This document shows, piece after piece, positions 14,577 to 17,970 of a stretch of 17,970 nt of DNA. Position 1 is the first letter of the stretch; every line of letters starts with the position of its first letter. The position numbers and the translations under genes were made by a program. The stretch covers positions 1 to 17,970 of the forward strand of contig JAGYMV010000005.1 of assembly GCA_018400355.1 (NCBI GenBank), read 5' to 3'. This DNA comes from Wenzhouxiangella sp. GTDB taxonomy: Bacteria > Pseudomonadota > Gammaproteobacteria > Xanthomonadales > Wenzhouxiangellaceae. The notes under the pieces are model-generated. The model saw only the letters and a program-made list of their open reading frames with translations, was not told the origin of the DNA and ran no database searches.

Positions 14577-14861
14577 TCAAGTGTCACTGATGATGCGTGG
14601 TCCGCGACCGGCGGTTTTTTCGTAGACCCCTTTGCCAATTTTCTTATATTGCGTCATGCCCGCTTGTTGCACGGTCTTCGGGGACAACAGATGGGCTTGG
14701 CCGCGCTGGACATGAGGGGCTGAGATCACACGACGAACGGGGGCCTGGCAATGTGGGCAGTGGGCGAGGGGGGTGTCGTTGATTTTTTCAAGACGCGTCA
14801 AGCCAGATCGGCATGTATCACAGCCGGATTGATCTGTGCATTGATACTCATACAGCGGCAT
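14577..14861 (-). CDS. FmdB-type zinc-ribbon protein
   Basis: The 94-residue protein opens MPLYEYQC, the signature of the FmdB/CxxC_CXXC_SSSS family, a short cytoplasmic zinc ribbon that is widespread but poorly characterised. Cysteines at 8, 14, 17, 35 and 38 include DTC near the start and CPHC in the middle; the first knuckle is spaced wider than CxxC because of an insert, TDQSG, so C14 and C17 are the likely zinc pair. A serine- and lysine-containing tail follows. Alternative starts MMSSMPL lie at 14873 and 14870, none with a good ribosome site; I chose 14861 because the family begins at MPLYEY. It reads against its neighbours, between a + strand gene on each side. Confidence 0.8.
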   Translation of the reverse strand: MPLYEYQCTDQSGCDTCRSGLTRLEKINDTPLAHCPHCQAPVRRVISAPHVQRGQAHLLSPKTVQQAGMTQYKKIGKGVYEKTAGRGPRIISDT

Positions 14862-14946
14862 GGATGACATCATAGCCCAAACCCACACCCCAGCACGGGG
14901 GTTAAAATGAACGCATGGAATTTTGGGCTGAAGGAACACAGAGCGG

Positions 14947-15627
14947 ATGCATAAGAGATCGAAAGTTTGGGTCGTGACGGGCGGGGCGGGTGTGTTGGGC
15001 CAAGCGCTGATCCGGTGCATATTGGCCGCCGGTGATGATTGCTTGGCCATAGACAAAGACAAAAAAGGCCTAGAAGGCCTGCACGATGCCTTAGAGTCAG
15101 AGGGTGTTTCACCACCGGCGCTCTACCCAATGGATTTGATGGGTGCCACCCTGGACGATTTCGAGGCGCTGGGTCATCTCGTCGAGGAGAACTTTGGGCA
15201 GATCGACCACTTGGTGCATGCCGCTGCTTTCTTCAAAGCGCTTCGGCCACTGATGCATCAACCCGCCGATGAGTGGATGCAGATCACCCACATCGGTGTC
15301 CATGCCCCACTTTTTTTGACGCAAGCGTTGATCAGATTGATTCGGCCAAGTTCTGACAGCTCCATCACCTGGATCACCGATCCGGTGTGTTTAGAAAAGC
15401 CCGCTCATTGGGGGGCTTATGGTGTGTCTCAAGCCAGCCGAATTTGGTTGGCGGAGGCCTTAGCATCAGAACTGGGTCCAAAAGCGCCTCGGTCTCGAGC
15501 CATTGCTGTTGGCGAATTTTACAGTCCAGTGAGTGCGCAGGCTTGGCCGGCCAAAAGCCAGGAAGCCTATCCAGACCCATCACTCACGGCTCAGCGATTG
15601 TTCGATCAAATCATTCAGGGTGAATGA
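14947..15627 (+). CDS. SDR-family protein, YciK-like, with eroded active site
   Basis: The 226-residue protein has the overall Rossmann pattern of short-chain dehydrogenases and aligns by eye with YciK: PMDLMGATLDDF, then DHLVHAAAF, VHAPLFLTQALI and HWGAY. The hallmark residues are altered. The cofactor loop is TGGAGVLG (11-18), with Val where the second Gly is expected. HAAA (91-94) replaces NNAG. Residue 145, 13 before the catalytic Tyr158, is Asp in place of Ser. The Lys of YxxxK is Gln162. The segment that normally holds the catalytic Asn reads THIGVHA. This suggests a non-catalytic relative, or a changed function. Its place after mupP, with two inserted genes, supports descent from the yciK gene. 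AAGGA lies 11 bp before the ATG. Confidence 0.85.
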   Translation: MHKRSKVWVVTGGAGVLGQALIRCILAAGDDCLAIDKDKKGLEGLHDALESEGVSPPALYPMDLMGATLDDFEALGHLVEENFGQIDHLVHAAAFFKALRPLMHQPADEWMQITHIGVHAPLFLTQALIRLIRPSSDSSITWITDPVCLEKPAHWGAYGVSQASRIWLAEALASELGPKAPRSRAIAVGEFYSPVSAQAWPAKSQEAYPDPSLTAQRLFDQIIQGE

Positions 15628-15645
15628 ATTCAGTGTCCGCATTTT

Positions 15646-15650
15646 GGAGA
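15646..15650 (+). promoter_or_regulatory. Ribosome binding site of the HIT protein gene
   Basis: GGAGA lies 7 nt before the ATG at 15658 and confirms that start. It sits in a 30-bp gap after the SDR stop. Confidence 0.6.
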
Positions 15651-15657
15651 ACAAGCC

Positions 15658-16002
15658 ATGTCCGATGATCTTTTTTTAAAAATTATTGACCGCAGCATTC
15701 CAGCCGATATTGTGTTTGAAGATGAGCAGGTGCTGGCGTTTCGAGACATACAGCCGCAAGCACCGGTGCACATTCTCATCATTCCCAAAAACAAGATCGA
15801 GACGCTCAATGCCACGGAGCCAGGCGATGAGGCTTTGTTGGGGCACATGGTTCATGTCGCCACACAAATTGCCGGCACAGAAGGGGTGGCTGAGGCGGGT
15901 TACCGTTTGGTGTTCAACTGCAACCCCAATGGCGGCCAATCGGTTTACCACATCCATCTGCACTTATTGGGTGGACGACAGATGGTTTGGCCGCCCGGCT
16001 GA
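15658..16002 (+). CDS. hinT: HIT-family purine nucleoside phosphoramidase, HinT-like
   Basis: HinT proteins are small cytoplasmic homodimers that hydrolyse adenosine phosphoramidates and aminoacyl-AMP adducts. The 114-residue length is standard. The histidine triad is QSVYHIHLHLLGGR, with H98, H100 and H102; HILIIPK near residue 38 and the NPNGGQ loop are also typical. The C terminus, QMVWPPG, matches the usual W-P-PG ending. It follows the SDR gene on the same strand, with its own good ribosome site, and converges on csiV with only 16 bp between stops. I see no hairpin in that gap. Confidence 0.94.
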   Translation: MSDDLFLKIIDRSIPADIVFEDEQVLAFRDIQPQAPVHILIIPKNKIETLNATEPGDEALLGHMVHVATQIAGTEGVAEAGYRLVFNCNPNGGQSVYHIHLHLLGGRQMVWPPG

Positions 16003-16018
16003 GGGCTGATGCGAATGC

Positions 16019-16882
16019 CTATCGAGGGCTCACCTTGATCAAAACGCCCAGCGTCTCAGAATCAAAGTACACCCAGCGATTGGGTTCAATCGAGCGATTC
16101 GCTTTGAGATGGGCTACCCAAAAGCCCGTGGGGTAGAGGTGGCTTCGGCGCAGAGGGCCGATCTGTTGATCGACTGCCTCGTGCAACCAAATCTCTATGT
16201 TGGCCCGTAAAAACTGGCTTTGGGTGAGTTCTACATAGCCAGTGACTCGTTGTGTCTGCTCAGGCTTCTGTGTTGTGTCTGCCCACCAGGCCACAGACAA
16301 CCAGGGGATGCGCTGAGATTGGCTTGGCGATGAATGCCCCCCGGCGATTTGCGGGGATTGGCTTTGGGCCTCGAGTACTTGATACCAATGCGCCACAGCC
16401 AATGGTGCGTGCGCAGCCGATGATCTGAGACGCGAGACCATGGCCTCCAGCTCCGAGGGGAGGACGGCCGATTGGCGCAGCAGCAACGGGGCGTTGAGGA
16501 GTGGCTGTTGGGGCCGAGGTGGCAAGGGTGGTCCGGTCAACGGTTGGGGGAGTTGTGACAGCACGCCGGAATGAATAAACCCAAGCCAATTTTGCATCGA
16601 CCAAACCATGGGTGGTCGATCGTCTGCCCGATGCTGGCGCCGGTCTCTGGGTCTGTTGTTAAAGGCCCCCTCCGACTCAGCCAAGTCCGGTAACCCAATG
16701 GCATCTGGAAATTGAGTCAGGCCCTCTTGGGCGCGGGTCTTTGCGGGCGCAGCAGCGTGCTCGAAGACCAGCACAGACACCCCCACGATCGATTCGGGAT
16801 CTGGCCAGTCATCGGTGGCTTGTGCCACGGCTGTTAAAGTCAACAGCGTCGCGCACCACGCCAATAAGCCTGACTTTCTCAT
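16019..16882 (-). CDS. csiV: CsiV-family periplasmic peptidoglycan-binding protein
   Basis: CsiV was described in Vibrio cholerae as a periplasmic peptidoglycan-binding protein required for cell shape when D-amino acids are made, acting through LpoA and PBP1a. The 287-residue protein starts with a Sec signal peptide (MRKSGLLAWC, hydrophobic core, cleavage likely after AQA near residue 22). A conserved N-terminal block has VGVSVLVFEH. A long proline- and glutamine-rich linker (about 110-140) follows, then the C-terminal half with YVELTQSQFLRANIEIWLHE and WVYFDSETLGVLI. The identification rests on this ending and on the position: its ATG directly follows the mfd stop, as in Pseudomonas. The middle is divergent and low in complexity. 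Confidence 0.8.
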   Translation of the reverse strand: MRKSGLLAWCATLLTLTAVAQATDDWPDPESIVGVSVLVFEHAAAPAKTRAQEGLTQFPDAIGLPDLAESEGAFNNRPRDRRQHRADDRPPMVWSMQNWLGFIHSGVLSQLPQPLTGPPLPPRPQQPLLNAPLLLRQSAVLPSELEAMVSRLRSSAAHAPLAVAHWYQVLEAQSQSPQIAGGHSSPSQSQRIPWLSVAWWADTTQKPEQTQRVTGYVELTQSQFLRANIEIWLHEAVDQQIGPLRRSHLYPTGFWVAHLKANRSIEPNRWVYFDSETLGVLIKVSPR

Positions 16883-17970
16883 CTAGGAGGCCACCGCCAT
16901 AGGTTCGGGTAATGCGATTCTGGTGAGCAAGTCTTTGGCCAATGACAAACGATCCTCATAGACGTCATACTCGCCTTTGATGCGGAGGCGATTGGGTTGA
17001 GGCAACTCATAAGTGTGTGACTCTTGCTGGATCATTTTGATCACCTCATCGACCTTGATTTGGGGTTTGTCGAGGAACTCAATTCGACCACCCGCGGGAC
17101 CAATCTCAAGGCGTCGAATGCCCATGCCTCTGGCCAGCAGCCGCAAGCGTGCCGCTGTAAACAAATGCTTGAGTGGTTCAGGCATCAGACCAAAGCGATC
17201 AATCATTTCAACTTCCAAGTCATACAAGCCTTGCTCATTGTCGGCCTGTGCAATGCGCTTGTAAAGAACCAGCCGTTGGTGAATGTCTGGCAGGTAGTCA
17301 TCGGGAATCAAGGCCGATGTGTGCAAATCGATGTCACTGCTCATGGCCAGTGGCTCATCCAGATCCGGTTCATGCCCGCTTTTTAATGCTTCAACAGCGC
17401 GATTTAAAAGATCAGAATACAGCGAAAAGCCAATTGCTTCGATTTGCCCCGATTGGTCTTCGCCGAGCAATTCGCCCGCACCACGAATCTCTAAGTCGTG
17501 TGTCGCCAAACTAAACCCAGCACCCAAGTCTTCCATCGATGCAATCGCTTCAAGGCGTTTCTTGGCATCGCGGGTGAGTGATTTCCAAGGTGGGGTGATG
17601 AGGTGTGCAAAAGCCAAGTGATGCGAACGACCTACGCGCCCACGCAACTGGTGTAACTGCGCCAACCCAAATTTGTCTGCTCGATTGATGATGATGGTAT
17701 TGGCTGAGGGCACATCAATCCCATTTTCAATGATGGTGCTACAAACCAATAAATTGATGCGGCGATTGTAAAACGCGCGCATGGTTTGCTCCATTTCTGT
17801 GGCGGGCATCTGTCCATGTGCCATGCCAATTCGAGCACTTGGAAACAAGGTCTCGAGTTCTGCTGCCGCCCGCGCCATGGTTTTGACTTCATTGTGGAGG
17901 TAATAGACCTGACCACCGCGTTGGAACTCTCGAGCCACCGCGTCGCGAATGATCTCAGCATCCCATTCGG
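16883..17970 (-). CDS. mfd: Transcription-repair coupling factor Mfd, C-terminal part
   Basis: Mfd is the ATP-driven translocase that removes RNA polymerase stalled at DNA lesions and recruits UvrA. The frame is open to the right edge (reading WDAEIIRDAVAREF), so the ATG lies beyond it; the GTG at 17938 is internal. About 360 C-terminal residues are present. GGQVYYLHNEV marks the start of translocation domain 2, STIIENGIDVPSANTIIINRAD is helicase motif V, and QLHQLRGRVGRSHHLAFAHL is motif VI. A SLATHDLEIRGAGELLG block, like that in RecG, follows, then the C-terminal D7 domain from about 150 residues before the end. The TAG stop immediately precedes the csiV ATG, so the two are co-transcribed. 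Confidence 0.97.
   Translation of the reverse strand, partial: EWDAEIIRDAVAREFQRGGQVYYLHNEVKTMARAAAELETLFPSARIGMAHGQMPATEMEQTMRAFYNRRINLLVCSTIIENGIDVPSANTIIINRADKFGLAQLHQLRGRVGRSHHLAFAHLITPPWKSLTRDAKKRLEAIASMEDLGAGFSLATHDLEIRGAGELLGEDQSGQIEAIGFSLYSDLLNRAVEALKSGHEPDLDEPLAMSSDIDLHTSALIPDDYLPDIHQRLVLYKRIAQADNEQGLYDLEVEMIDRFGLMPEPLKHLFTAARLRLLARGMGIRRLEIGPAGGRIEFLDKPQIKVDEVIKMIQQESHTYELPQPNRLRIKGEYDVYEDRLSLAKDLLTRIALPEPMAVAS

Noticed and set aside
14862..15062. 67-residue N-terminal extension of the FmdB-type protein
   Set aside because: It lies across the divergent gap and antisense to the SDR gene, and the family begins at MPLYEYQC.
1..17970. Mobile element, CRISPR array, tRNA or prophage signature
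   Set aside because: I found no transposase, integrase, terminal repeat, regularly spaced repeat or tRNA-like clover-leaf; gene content is core chromosomal throughout.

Overview
The window is chromosomal core DNA from a gammaproteobacterium. It is moderately GC-rich by eye and tightly packed, with many ATGA start/stop overlaps. The lineage call rests on the gene set and order: lptF-lptG, accA next to tilS, gluQ, epmB divergent from efp, the Pseudomonas-like order MTA deaminase - ubiG - mupP - yciK-like SDR, and csiV directly behind mfd. I see no tRNA, rRNA, CRISPR array, insertion sequence, phage gene or plasmid gene. There are 20 protein genes, two of them cut by the window edges (a GNAT-like gene on the left, mfd on the right).

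Layout. (1) 1-3880, + strand: a co-directional run of a GNAT-like acyltransferase family protein (5' cut), a MobA-like nucleotidyltransferase, lptF and lptG, each overlapping the next by 4-7 bp, closed by a hairpin that spans the lptG stop codon. (2) 3899-4913: a Tat-exported high-potential iron-sulfur protein (- strand) divergent from an AlkB-family DNA repair dioxygenase (+ strand). (3) 4882-8390, - strand: gluQ, accA, tilS and xseB in transcription order; xseB runs 32 bp into the 3' end of alkB. (4) 8440-9321: htpX on the + strand, divergent from gluQ. (5) 9337-12285: epmB (-) divergent from efp (+), and efp overlaps an MTA/SAH deaminase-like amidohydrolase. (6) 12287-14528: ubiG, a MupP/Gph-type phosphatase and an NDUFAF6-like squalene/phytoene synthase-family protein, continuing the + run. 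(7) 14577-14861: an FmdB-type zinc ribbon on the - strand. (8) 14947-16002: an SDR-like protein and a HinT-like HIT protein (+). (9) 16019 to the end, - strand: csiV and mfd.

Functional themes are envelope building (LptF/G, AccA, CsiV, MupP, perhaps the first two genes), translation quality (TilS, GluQ, EF-P and its lysine aminomutase EpmB), DNA repair (AlkB, XseB, Mfd), and respiration or ubiquinone supply (UbiG, HiPIP, possibly the NDUFAF6-like protein).

Most of this is ordinary housekeeping sequence. The two things I would look at first are the SDR at 14947-15627, which keeps the fold and the catalytic Tyr but seems to have lost the other catalytic residues and one cofactor-loop glycine, and the GNAT-nucleotidyltransferase pair coupled to lptFG, which may belong to an uncharacterised envelope-lipid pathway.
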